A program made the translations under genes and the position numbers. Source: Chytriomyces cf. hyalinus JEL632 (lineage: Eukaryota > Chytridiomycota > Chytridiomycetes > Chytridiales > Chytriomycetaceae). From it: a stretch of 45,599 nt of DNA. Shown piece by piece: positions 31,277 to 41,525 of this stretch (its first letter is position 1; the number at the start of each line of letters is the position of its first letter). The notes beneath the pieces are model-generated. The model had not been told where the DNA came from, made no database searches, and was given only the letters and a program-made list of their open reading frames with translations. The stretch is from assembly GCA_025435555.1 (NCBI GenBank), contig JAIWWG010000161.1, forward strand, positions 1 through 45,599, read 5' to 3'.

Positions 31277-33675
31277 ACTCTAAACCAGAAGCCAATGGAA
31301 AGAACTCGTATGATGTTCAACCCCATCTAACGCAACATTGGCCTTTCCTCGACCAGTCACATGGCCCTTTGTTTGACCCGTCACATGAACATTCTTTCCA
31401 AACAATGAGAGCCCATCTTGGTCAACTTGGACCAACGACACATCACATGATTTGTTGTCGGTGCGGCAATATTCTCGGAACGGTGATTGCACGGTGTTGG
31501 TAATATTTAAGCGCATGTTTGAGGACACCCTGAAGGTTTTGGTTCCTGGTACAGCCAGAAGAGTCAAAAGAACGCCCTTTTGCTGCGTATTCCTTGCCAC
31601 AATAGGGAAGACATAAAATGTGGTCAGGTGCGCTTTCTGTTATTTCTGTGTAAGTACGGCCCAGAACATAGAGACTAAGGGCATGGTGAGAGACAAGAGC
31701 TGGAAGTGTGACGAAGCGACTGTCGGGCCCCTGTAGCAAGGCAGCAATCAGAGATGTTCAACGAAAGGATTTAATTTTACCTTTGACAAGGAAATCGCGC
31801 ATTTGTGGGAATGTTGTCGTTAGGTCCCATACTGATCCAGTACCAACCTTTATTGAGAAAGCTTTTTAAGATCAAGACAGAAATGACTTGAGCCGTAAAA
31901 GCACTCACTTTTGTATCCAAAATCACTTTTCGAGAAGGTGAACACGCGCCTCTCTCGCTTGTGCATTCAACGCAGACGAGGTATTTCCCGGAGGAAACCA
32001 GATCATTGGCAAACCTTGTGTCTCCGTAAAACTCGAATGCATTTGCTTTAGATTCTAGAGAAATGGCAACTGCACGCTTTCCGTCACTGATGCGTCGTCC
32101 AATTGTGTGTTGGGTCAGAATACTTTTGAGAGAGGTGAAGGGAATTGGCTTGTTCAGCAGGAGTGCACCGATGCCATTGAACCCTTCCGGGTCCACGATC
32201 AAGAACCGCGAGCTATCAGAATCCAGTTGCGCTGAGAATGGTTTGAGGGTATCAGAACACAGGATAACTCTGTTGGCGGGAACGATATCGTCCTGAGACT
32301 GAGCTGCCAGGAATATGCTGAATCCAGACTTGGCCAGAGCTTGAGTTGAGACGCCGTTTATGAAAGAATGCGCTTCATTGCCATCAATGATTTCGTCCGT
32401 GTCTTTGCAATGAACGAAGACGCGTGTGCCGGCGGGAATACATCCGTCATGAAATTGTGCGACAAAGACGGCATCGCGTTGGAATTTATACATGTTTGAA
32501 GCAATCGCAACAGAAAGCTTTGAACTTGTCAAAGATGGGTTGATCTTGATGAATGTTGACAGTTTACAAGTAATTGGTTCGCAACTTTCTGAGACGAGAA
32601 CATGCATACCTGGTGCAATGCATTCATTGCCAAAGGAATAAGCAAATATGCGGAAGCCGCTTTTTCTCAAAAGTGACGGTGAAGAAGACTCGAGGAGACT
32701 ATCGGCAGGTATCTTGGGAAGATATTGCGTGAGATCTGAGCTCAACAGCAAATGGTTGGTCCAGGCGTATAACGACTTGTCGGATTAGACGCACCCGTGG
32801 GTCCATTTTTGATTGGAGAAGGCTAAATGAGCCTTGATTGGGATGGATTCTGACGGCGATGAGATTATCTCAAATGCGAAAGCAGTTTGCTTCCATTCCA
32901 GTTCTGATTTTGGCGCAAACAGAACGCGTGAACGGACAGAAACAAGTTGATGCGTGTCTTGCTGGAGGAAGACAGAAAGACCATTCGCAGATAATGCCGA
33001 AATATCCATTGACCCGATGAGCTTCTGCGCGTCGCAAGCTGCTAGACTCTCAGAGGCGGTGTTGTTGGTGATGATGAATGTCCGGTTCAGGTCCAGAGTG
33101 CGCTCCGAATCTACATGGGCCGCCGATAGCGACACGGCCATTGCATTCAAGGCATCAAAGACGTCACACCTTCTCCGCTTCACCTTTCAGCTTTCTTTTG
33201 TGGTTGTTGCTTGCTGTTTGGCAGGTACGTTTGAATTGGCTGGACAAATCAAACAGATTTTCGCCATCATCATCACTCAGTGAAGTTGATTCGATCGTTG
33301 CATCTCCGTCTCCATCTTCATACTGATGCAATTGCACAGGATATAACGTGTCAGCAGCAACTTCGTCATACTGCCTTGCAACCGTTGCTCCTCTGCCACG
33401 CACGTTGGGCGGGGGGGGGGGGGGGGGGGTTTGGCTTCTATTGCTTGACGAAGTAGTGCAATGCCATCATCCGAGGATTGACTGGGGCTGTGCTTTGCTT
33501 TATTCTGCTGTATGCCAATTTGTTTCACTGTGAGGAAGGCAAAAGGCAGAAATTTCAAGTTTTTTCTTTCTCGAATCTCTGTCTCGGAGAAGTGAGAACC
33601 CCTATTGTCATTTGAGAGCAATTTGATAAACTGGAAATCTTGTGTCAGTGCTGAATCAGTCGAAATGGGAGACAT
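31277..33675 (-). pseudogene. Broken gene for a protein with a repeated beta-rich module
   Basis: Coding-like blocks run on the minus strand: 33675-33430 (MSPISTDSALTQDFQFIKLL), 33403-33230 (other frame), 33183-32788, 32751-31777, and perhaps 31600-31280. A module of ~35 residues of type G-(F/L)-x-(I/V)-F-x8-(I/V)-x-P-x-x-x-V-x-V recurs about five times: ANGLSVFLQQDTHQLVSVRS, KSGFRIFAYSFGNECIAPGM, AVFVAQFHDGCIPAGTRVFV, KSGFSIFLAAQSQDDIVPAN and, weaker, a copy near 31950. The blocks are separated by an in-frame TAA (32785-32787) and by a frame change at a 19-nt G run (33411-33429). The TAA could be removed by a ~54-nt GTGCGT...TTGAG intron in phase. No family recognised; either a decayed gene or one with unresolved introns. 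Confidence 0.4.
33411..33429. repeat. Poly-G tract, 19 nt
   Basis: Nineteen consecutive G (poly-Pro codons on the minus strand), flanked by GGGC. It sits exactly where the minus-strand reading frame changes. Its length is prone to slippage and to sequencing error. Confidence 0.9.
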
Positions 33676-33720
33676 GCAGCCAACTTCAATTGTGGATCCT
33701 GACGCTGGTTGTATCCAACA

Positions 33721-34801
33721 GAATTTCTTGATCTCCAGTCACTAAATGTGGCGTCGAATCAACTAGGAAACAGCTTTGGAGGAAATCATGCAGTTTTGCC
33801 GTCAATGTTGAGTTTGTATCTTTCTTGAAACAAACTCTCAGGAAGACTTGCAAACTACATCGCATCACTGACATACCTCAAGGACCTTCGCCTGGATGAT
33901 AACAATCTCGATGGTCCATTTCCACCCGAAATTTGAGGTTCGCGAACTTATATTCACTGTCAATTTGCCGGAACCAATTCTCTGGTGTTATCCCTGACTT
34001 CATATCCGGCCTTGTCGCATTGAGAACCCTGGACCTCAGCCAGAACTTGTTCAGTGGGAGGATTCCAGATTCAATCACGTTGCTTGTAAATCTCAGCTGT
34101 CTTGTCCTGGAACACAATGAGCTTAGTGGCCCCGTGCCGACAGAAATTGAGCTTCTGACATTTCTCCAGGTCCTGAACCTCAGCCACAACTGCTTCAGTG
34201 AAATTCCAGAGTCAGTAAGAAGCCTTTCACCTTTACAAATATTGGATCTCAGCCACAACCAGTTCACTGGTGAGATTCCACTGTCCATTTTCATGACTTC
34301 GCGTCTCTTCACTCTTCAACTCAACAACAAGGCCATGTGGGTGCGTTGCATGGAGACATTGGAGCTTTGACCAGGTTGAACAATTTGAATCTCAGCCACA
34401 ATCAATTGACTGGTTCCGTACCAGAAAGCATTTTGCAACTGCCCTTACACTCGCTGAAACTCAATCACAATCAACTGTCAAGCCTGCTGCCAAAATATGG
34501 AGAATGGATGCGCATTTGAACGCTGCACCTGGAACACAATCAATTCTCTGGTCAACTGCCACCAGGCACACAACTCTGGAGGAGTATGACAAACGTTAAT
34601 TTCAGCCACAATCAGCTGTCAGGCCCTATTTCAGCTCTCGCATCATCTTTCAAATTCAGGGAAACCTTGAATCTCAGCAACAACTACTTCAGTGGTACTC
34701 TGCCCTGTGGGTTGCTTTGAATTGTACAGAAAATTAAGAAACTTGATTTGAGCAAAAACCAATTGAATGAGTTTATTAACAGCTATGCCAGAATCATATA
34801 A
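33721..34801 (+). pseudogene. Plant-type leucine-rich-repeat protein pseudogene
   Basis: At least eleven LRR units of the plant receptor type (LxxLxLSxNxLSGxIPxx) are legible: RTLDLSQNLFSGRIPDSI, SCLVLEHNELSGPVPTEI, LQILDLSHNQFTGEIP, LNNLNLSHNQLTGSVPESI, TLHLEHNQFSGQLPPG, ETLNLSNNYFSGTLPCG and KKLDLSKNQL among them. The frame is broken: TGA at 33826-33828, 34517-34519 and 34718-34720 interrupts otherwise continuous repeats, and there are frame changes at about 33.93 kb and 34.34 kb. A TAA at 34799-34801 ends it. No signal peptide, transmembrane helix or kinase is visible. LRR proteins of this kind act in recognition at the cell surface; this copy is probably non-functional. Confidence 0.8.
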
Positions 34802-35317
34802 ATTTTATACATTTGCTTTCCAACCATGCTTATGCTTGATCAGAGCAAGAATAGTTGAAATCATGTAGTGGAATAAGCTATCGTCATCAAGTCTGCACCC
34901 TTTATAGAATACGAGGATTCATGTATTCATTCCTTGTTATCCACTAGACATTTACCCTACTCAATGTCATAATTCATGCCCATATGTATTGAGGTTGGTG
35001 GAATGGTGAGGCGTGGGACTCTTCTTTATCTGCAGTATCTCCAGGTGCACTGGAGAGGTCTGAACAGCATTTGGGGACATACGGAAAGGAAGCGAACTGA
35101 GAGAGAAATGGCAAAAAGCGGCTTCATTTGGTTTGTTTGTGAAATTTCTCTCGCTCCAAATCTGATTGGTCAATTCAATGATCGGACGAATCGGGCGCTG
35201 AAACAGAAATTTCCTGATTGCCTCGATCGCAATGAGAGGATCAAAGCGTGCAATCGCTTCAACAGATCGTGACCACAATTGGAAGCAAGAATAGTTTTCA
35301 GGGCTGACAAACTAAGA
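34802..35317. promoter_or_regulatory. Intergenic region upstream of the cyclin gene
   Basis: About 515 bp. Open frames on both strands around 34967-35278 mirror each other and show no family pattern. Treated as spacer and cyclin promoter. Confidence 0.4.
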
Positions 35318-36015
35318 ATGAAGCTCCAAATCACGACGACTGACGCAACCACCACACTTGCTGGTAAATTTCTAACCAAGTACAGTGTCTCTCTAAAAGT
35401 TAAAACTAAAACCTGAACAATGCAGACCGTCTCACTCAACTGATTGAGCAACAAGTCCCCCTCACTGCTGCAACCCACAGCAGCAACAATGATGGCAACA
35501 TGATCAAGTTTGCACACCACCTCATCTCCATCAGCGACTCAAGCGTCTCTGTTCTCCTCACGGCCGTCACATATCTCGAACGCTACTTCTCGTTCAATCA
35601 ACAACTCGAAACAAGCAAACCACTGCCGCACGCTCTCCTCCTTGTTTCACTCATGACCAGTTTCAAATATGTGAACGAAAAGGCAGTCACGAACCGCGCG
35701 TGGGCAAACATTACAGACGGACTGTTTAGTCTACGCGAAGTGAACCAGCTGGAATGCAACTTTCTCGCCATCATCAAGTACACTTTGTTTGTGGAAGATG
35801 ATGCAACGCAGCATGCGTGGAACCAGTGGCTGGATGATGCGTATACTCCTGCTACAAGTCCAACAAGCAGTGTAGGGGGATCTGAGCAGGATGCGACGAG
35901 TCCCGCGGATTCTGCCGGGTCGAGTTTCAAAGACGCGTCTGCGAAGGGAGGGCATGATGCGAGGTGGCGGAAATGGAAAGGGTTTTGGAATATTGGGCGC
36001 AGACGCAGCGATTGA
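35318..36015 (+). CDS. Cyclin-domain protein (PCL/Pho80-like)
   Basis: Two exons: 35318-35363 and 35426-36015 (TGA); 211 aa. The short first exon (MKLQITTTDATTTLA) joins in phase (GCT G|AC) across a 62-nt intron with a CTAAAAC branch site. The cyclin box reads MIKFAHHLISISDSSVSVLL, TAVTYLERYFSFNQQL, LPHALLLVSLMTSFKYVNEK, NRAWANITDGLFSLREVNQL and FLAIIKYTLFV. This is the pattern of the Pcl/Pho80/cyclin-Y group, which activates Pho85/CDK5-type kinases. A Ser/Thr/Asp-rich tail and a basic end (RWRKWKGFWNIGRRRSD) follow the box. It is intact although surrounded by decayed genes. Confidence 0.82.
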
Positions 36016-36528
36016 ATCTAGCGCATCTTTAATATCTTTCTGCATTGTTATGCTACATCTTCTGCATGTGTAATATTAGTCTGCATTGGACTCACCGAGT
36101 AAATAAAAATTAAAATGCAAGAATATTCAAACGAGGTTATCCAAAATTAGAAGTGAGTTTGTGTGTGGGGGGTGATGACTGAAACATAGGAAGGCAAAAG
36201 TGCCGAGTATTTGCGCCACTTGTTTCAAGCAAACTGTCAACTGGCTGGCCAGAATCCTCGCTGACATTCACTTTGCTCGTAGCCATTCGACAAACTTCTT
36301 CAGCTGCATTTTGCGCAATGAGCGGCGTGATGCTTTCTGCGAACGTTTAAATTGTTCAAGACAAAAAACAAACAAAAATGAATTGGGACATTCGACAGCT
36401 GTTTGCTGTTGTTGTTTTTTATGCAAACATAATCTTTCAGTCGTTTGCATGCAAGTTGTTTTTCAGTTGTTTTCCCTTTTTTTTGGAGTTCTTTTTTGTT
36501 TTTATTGGTGTGTTGAAAGTAAAATAAA
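36016..36528. promoter_or_regulatory. Intergenic region, cyclin / crinkler-like gene
   Basis: About 510 bp, T-rich before the downstream ATG. No supported gene. Confidence 0.4.
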
Positions 36529-37624
36529 ATGGATGCGATAGACACTCAGCTCACGCAGGTGACCGAAGAGATCGATGCCCTGAAGAAAGAGCGCTCAGAA
36601 GCGAAGAAGGCGCTTGAGAGGGCGATAGAAGACGAGGACCCTGCGGATGTCCTGGGGGACCTCCGATCTTTGCTCGATGCGGCCACCGCCGAGCTCAAGC
36701 GACTTAGAGAAGAAAAGGTGCAGCTGATGAGGCAAAAGGATCGGCTCACAGCAGTGATTGAAGCAAAACAAGGTGGCATCTGTCTCCAACATGTACCTGT
36801 GTTGACTAACCATCGAAATGGGCATCATAGGCAGCCGCGGTTTGTCTGACTCCAGCCTGTCCATCAAAGACTCTTCTCTGCAGTCGATTGCGTCCGATTC
36901 AATCGACGTTGATGTTTGCTGGAAGGATGAAGCACCTATCGTATATTCTCTCGAAAAAAGGTCGATGGACTTTGTGAATCGAACCGATGCTGTCAAGCAG
37001 CTACATGAGATCCATCAGTCTAAATTTTATCGGGCAGTTTCTCATGTCGGAAAAGAATGGATGATCCCTATTGCCGAAAATGGGTTTGGTTTGGGCACAT
37101 CCGAGTTTGGACGGCATTACATTCGCAAATCAAGGGAGACGTGGCCTGATGCTGCCACACGAGATACTTTCCAACAAATGCTCTGCAACTGTCACACGAT
37201 CGTAATCGAGTTTCACAATGGAGCACTGTTGGAAGACACGTTTAATGCTGTGATGATCAAGCTTTTGTGTATGGCGTTGAAGGATATGTTTCTCATTCCG
37301 CCAGCAATTCTATCAACGCCCCCGAAAATCGTCCACGAATTCCTGAAGAATTTGACAGAAGTTGCTGGTCCTGTCTTCATTGTGCTTGATGAAATTGGAA
37401 AAGCTTTCCAAAATGAAGACAACTCTTTTGACGACTCTCAACAACGCGACAAGTTTATCTCCTTCTGCGACCGGATTCTTGATAGTTGGTTCTCTTTGAA
37501 GAAAGTATTCTTTGTTGTGGTTGGTCATGCCTCTTTTCTTGACAACGTTGGGCGGGGACCTACAAACATGTTCCACAAAAGATACGAATTCAAGCGTTTG
37601 AATATCCACCAGGAACCGCAATGA
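36529..37624 (+). CDS. Crinkler-like NTPase-domain protein with coiled-coil N terminus
   Basis: Two exons: 36529-36772 and 36831-37624 (TGA); 345 aa; 58-nt intron with a TGACTAACC branch. Residues 1-81 form a charged coiled coil (LKKERSEAKKALERAIEDE, TAELKRLREEKVQLMRQKDR). Then DFVNRTDAVKQLHEIHQSKF and a domain with a P-loop position FGLGTSEFGRHYI, a strand VFIVLDEIGKAF (Walker B-like, D-E) and a late strand VFFVVVGHASFL. This arrangement recalls NTPase domains in crinkler (CRN)-type proteins of chytrids, glomeromycetes and oomycetes. The P-loop lysine of GxxxxGK[ST] is missing, and the LxLFLAK-type secretion header is not present. The domain seems cut short at NIHQEPQ. Role unknown; family link moderate. 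No toxic activity can be inferred. Confidence 0.55.
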
Positions 37625-39081
37625 GGTATAATAGAGTACCAGGAAGGCGTTTGAATGATAGTTTCATTTATTGGGGTTCATCCAATCAGAATTTGTTTTG
37701 CCAAAGTCGCGGTCAATAAAAATTGAATTTACTCCGAGAAAGGTCAGCAACGCGTTTGTTACTAATTGTACTAATACTGTTTTGTCCATTTCAATTGAAC
37801 GCGCACGTTACAGTGACCAACTTGAAGAACGCTTAAGATATTTAACGAACATGTTTCCCATCTGAGCGTCTGAAGATTGATATCACTTATCAATTTGACA
37901 ACAAGTGCAGTCTTTGCCGTTCATCCAGAGAAAGTGCTGAAAGGGGAAGATTGGGCTCAAGCGAAGGCCCCTCAAAACCATCAACGACAGTGTGGAGGGT
38001 GAGTTTGTCATAATTGACTGCCCCCAGGCAGCGCATGTTTGACGGCCCCAATCACATCAGCGCATCAGACAGTGGTCTTTGACGCAATCCCTCGAATGGT
38101 GTGGGGAGAGAAACGTCACCATTTATTTTTCCCGATATCTGCGGTTTCTCCCAATATCTGCAGGTGTTCCAGGCTGAATAAATTTTTATATATTTCCAGA
38201 TTTTCGGGTTGGTGCATAAATTCTCATTCCCTTCTTTTTCCTTTTTGTTTCAAATGGCATCCTCCAACATCTTGAGTCTGTATGCTGCCGAATGGGATCT
38301 GGACGACCATCAGTTAGGGGCCACTCTTGCGCGCGCTATATGGGATTGTTGGTGTAGGAGGGTCTAGCACGCGGTACAATGGTTATAAATTCGAGTAGTA
38401 TTTCAAGTTGATGTGTATTGCCTATTCTGAGGTGCTACCTTTATACCCTTTTCACATAAAACAGTTTGTCACGACTTTAAGGGACATATCTCCACTTTTG
38501 GGCACAGCCAGCCTTCACATGGGGGTGAAATCACCTCAAATTGGGTGGCAGGGCCCATGAGTCGCGGAGATTGTTCCCTAGAGTGCCTTTTTGCCTTGGC
38601 GCTGCTCTGTTGGTGATTAAATCGAAAACTATCCAACCAATGTACAAAGTGACTCTGAGTGATGCCCAACACCTGCTAGCGTAACCGCTGCACCTGGCAG
38701 CGGTAGCCTTGATGTCTGGCTATCGAATGCTGACTGGTAGTGCTGCCTACCATGTCTGCACGTTGCAGCGTTCTCGTTTTACTTTGTGTACTGTATTCAG
38801 ATCCCTGATCCCCTCTGTTCCAGAGGGTCTGGTGATCCCTACTTCTCAAATAGCGCCCATCCGGGCTCAAACCTTTGTTTCAACTACATAAGCTATGTAC
38901 TGTATGTGTTTTCAGCCAAGGTGTTTAGATGTGTGTGCAGTACGACTGGTTTTCTATAGAGGATAGATCCGACACCCTTGATGGTGTGGTGAAGACCTCA
39001 AGTGGTGTGTGTTAACAGAGTTCAACAGCCTGGCGGTGTTGCTAGAGGCTCGGGTAAGTGCTGGTGGTCAAAACAATGAAA
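37625..39081. other. Gene-poor stretch between the crinkler-like gene and the tRNA-like element
   Basis: About 1.45 kb. The longest open frame (37671-37865) and others are short and have no family pattern. Around 38640-38720 the minus strand has a weak A-box-like word (GTGCAGCGGTTACG) without a clear B box. Nothing firm. Confidence 0.35.
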
Positions 39082-39152
39082 GTCGGTGACAGGTATTGAA
39101 CCGTGGTTCAATTGTGCAAACTGTTATGTCTTAACCACTGCGCTAAACAAGT
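39082..39152 (-). repeat. tRNA-like Pol III promoter (tRNA pseudogene or SINE head)
   Basis: On the minus strand an A box TAGCGCAGTGG (39145-39135) and a B box GGTTCAATACC (39102-39092) lie 32 nt apart, as in a tRNA gene. Between them an anticodon-like arm CAGT-TTGCACA-ATTG could present GCA. The acceptor ends do not pair and the T stem pairs poorly, so it is not a functional tRNA. The inferred 5' end (39152) is five bases from the retrotransposon target duplication. Confidence 0.6.
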
Positions 39153-39156
39153 GATG

Positions 39157-39161
39157 GAGTT
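39157..39161. repeat. Target-site duplication, left copy (GAGTT)
   Basis: GAGTT immediately before the LTR at 39162; the same five bases follow the other LTR at 44612-44616. Confidence 0.9.
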
Positions 39162-39437
39162 TGATAGGGAATTGACCAAGAGCTGCGGCGTGGCTACGTG
39201 ATCAATTAAGGAGTTTGGATTGAGTTGGAGAGTGCTAAGAACAGAGAGAAGATTGAGAGGAGACTGATCTTTATTGAGGTGATATTGCACGCTTTAAATA
39301 GCGTTACAGAATAAAGAGGAAGTAAACGATTGGTGATGGGGCATTGTGGAGGGTGTGTCATTGTGTTCGGTCAAGAAAAAGGGTGTCCATTGTTCTCAAT
39401 TAGAGACGCGTGACGTAATCCGACAGATTACGTAACA
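39162..39437 (-). repeat. 3' LTR (element orientation)
   Basis: 276 bp, identical by base-by-base reading to 44336-44611. Begins TG and ends CA in element orientation. Holds the pol stop codon (39428-39430) at its inner edge. Confidence 0.95.
39413..39433. promoter_or_regulatory. Inverted repeat in LTR with TTACGT/TGACGTAA words
   Basis: ACGTAATC-cgaca-GATTACGT, a perfect 8-bp inverted repeat with 5-nt spacer near the outer start of U3. It is present again at 44587-44607. The flanking TGACGTAA resembles an ATF/CREB half site. Regulatory role is inferred only. Confidence 0.45.
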
Positions 39438-41525
39438 CCCGCCTCCAAGAGCGTACGTGATGAAAAAGGGAGCGAGCTCGGCTGTGGCTTGTCTTGCTGG
39501 ATGCGACAAAGGAGCTCTGGTGTGGAATTTAACCAACAGTTGTACACAGGGTGATGGTCTTTCCATTGTACGAGGACTTGTTGGTGGCCGTCTAAGACGC
39601 GTTGTGATAGTACTTTGTCAATAGTACGGATGGCAATTGGCTGGCTTTCAAGAGGGTGTTTGGTGGTGTCGAAGTAATATGGCTTGAGTTTCTCAGGATG
39701 GAAAACTGGGTGGACTCCCCAGTCTGAAGGTAAGGCTAGTCTGCAGGAAGGAGCAGCTCCAACTAGTTCAATGATCTTGTAAGGTCCGGAATATTGTTCA
39801 GAGAGCTTATTTGTCTGGCGGTAACGGAGATTGGGAGGCTTGAATTCTTTGGCAGAAATGAGGACGAGGTCTCCAACTTGGAATGGCGAGCGAAGACGTT
39901 TACGATTGGCAATGGCTGCGTACTTGTCTTGTGAGTCACGAATGCGATCTTTGACAACTTGATATTCGGCGCGAACATCTTTGATGGACAGAGGAGCAGA
40001 GAAGGGCATGTTAATGTTGATCATGGAGCGAGGATGGCGACCATACTCGAGGTAGAAAGGTGTGTAGCCAGTGCTAGAGTTGATGGTGTCATTGATACCA
40101 AATTCAATCTTTGGCAGATGTTCGTCCCAGTCGTCTTGGTAAGGGGCGACAAAATGTCGGAGGGCTTGGAGGACCCAGTCGTTCTTTTGTTCAGTTTGGC
40201 CGTCGGTTTGTGGATGCGAGGAGGTAGAGATGGTGAGCTTTATCTTGAGGGAGTTGCAGAGTTCTTGCCAGAAGTTGGAGGTGAACTTGACGTCGCGGTC
40301 AGAGATGAAGTGGACTGGAATGCCATGGTGAGGGAAGATGTGTAACTCAAACAGGTTGGCAATGTCGCGTGCAGTAGAGGTGGTGTGGCATGGAATGAGT
40401 CTTGTGTGTTTAGTTCCAGAGTCGACGACTACCATAAGAGAATCATATCCAGACTTGGTGAGTGGGAGCTTGGTCATGAAGTCCATTGAGCAGGTGTGCC
40501 ATGGATAAGGTGGGACATCGTGAGGCTGGAGGAGTCCGTATGGAGCGTGACGAGCTACCTTGAGGCGTTGGCAGTTGTCACAGTTTTGGCAAAGGCGCTG
40601 GACGTCGCTGTGAAGCTTGGGCCAGTGGAAGTAGCGAGTGAGTCGTTCTGAGGTACGTTCCCAGTTGTTGTGGATGGCTGGACCGTAAGAGTGAGCTTTT
40701 TCAAGAAGTGAGTGACGGAGAGGGGCTGGGACGTAGAGACGGGCGTGAGTCTTGTCAACGTAGTGGAGGAGTCCATCTCGTAGGCGGTAACGTGCTATCT
40801 GAGAGACTAAGTGCTTGGGAGCTTTGGATGGGTCGTTATCGAATGTGTCTGGATTCAGTGGATCAACAAGGTATTGTGCAATTTCTAGGAACTGAGGGTC
40901 GGTAGTGTTCATGTCCTTGATGTCGGCCGTGAGGTCATCAGTGATTGTCAAGGAGGTTGTATTGAGGAGAAGGTATGATTCTGGTACTTGGAGGATGGTG
41001 TGGACAGAGTTCTTGTAGGTGTTGACTTGAACGGATGCATCTGTAGCGAAGCGGCGCCTTGACAGTGCGTCAGCAATGGTATTCCACTCCCCCGGTGTCC
41101 ACTGAATCTGGAAATCGTAGGCGAGAAGGTCAGCGAGCCAACGGTGATGGACGGGGCGGAGCTTGGGTTGCGTGAGGATGTGGCGGAGGGACTGGTGGTC
41201 TGTGAAGGCGAGGACGTTGTTTCCGAGGAGGTACTGACGGTAGTATCTGAGACATTCGACGAGGGCGAGGATTTCACCCATGTAGGGATGATAACGAGTT
41301 TCTTCTGGCTTGAGTTTGCGGGAGTAGTAGGCGATGGGCTGATCGATGCCATTGGAGTCAGGCTGAGCAATGTATCCCCCAACAGCGCGGGCGGACCAGT
41401 CAGTGTACAGGTGGACAGGAAGTTCTGGATTGAAGATGGCGAGCATGGCTGGGGATGAGAGGAGGGTCTTGATTTCGCGGAAGTGATGACGCGCTGTGTC
41501 ATTCCATTTGTCGGTAAAGGAGGTC
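39428..41525 (-). CDS. pol: Retrotransposon pol, 3' part: RNase H, integrase, chromodomain-like end
   Basis: Continues pol in the +1 frame relative to the protease/RT block. RNase H begins FTDKWNDTARHHFREIKTLL with PVHLYTDWSARAVGGYIAQ (D at TDWS) and VLAFTDHQSL. Integrase has the HHCC zinc motif (HSYGPAIHN, then CQNCDNCQ) and the D-D-E core (HTCSMDF, HFISDRDVKFTS, HPQTDGQTEQKNDW). The end matches GPYKIIEL, HPVFHPEKLKPY and a chromodomain-like IDKVLSQRVLDGHQQVLVQW, the mark of chromoviruses. The stop TAA lies inside the 3' LTR. Integrase inserts the cDNA; chromodomains usually steer insertion to particular chromatin. Confidence 0.9.
39438..39448 (-). other. Polypurine tract candidate
   Basis: On the minus strand TTGGAGGCGGG abuts the 3' LTR, where the plus-strand primer should be. 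Short and interrupted by one C. Confidence 0.5.

Noticed and set aside
33878-34312. Long minus-strand frame opposite the LRR repeats
   Set aside because: It is the complement of the repeated LSxNxLSG codons, so its openness is a shadow of the plus-strand repeats.
33721-34801. TGA read as an amino acid throughout the genome
   Set aside because: Many genes here (ketohexokinase-like, PROPPIN, cyclin, enoyl-CoA hydratase-like) end at TGA where the protein family ends, and the LRR gene also has frame changes.
34967-35278. Overlapping plus and minus frames of ~100 codons upstream of the cyclin gene
   Set aside because: Neither shows a recognisable pattern, a splice context or biased codons; they lie in the promoter region.
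38640-38720. Second tRNA-like element on the minus strand
   Set aside because: Only a weak A-box-like word is present; no B box at the right distance and no foldable arms.
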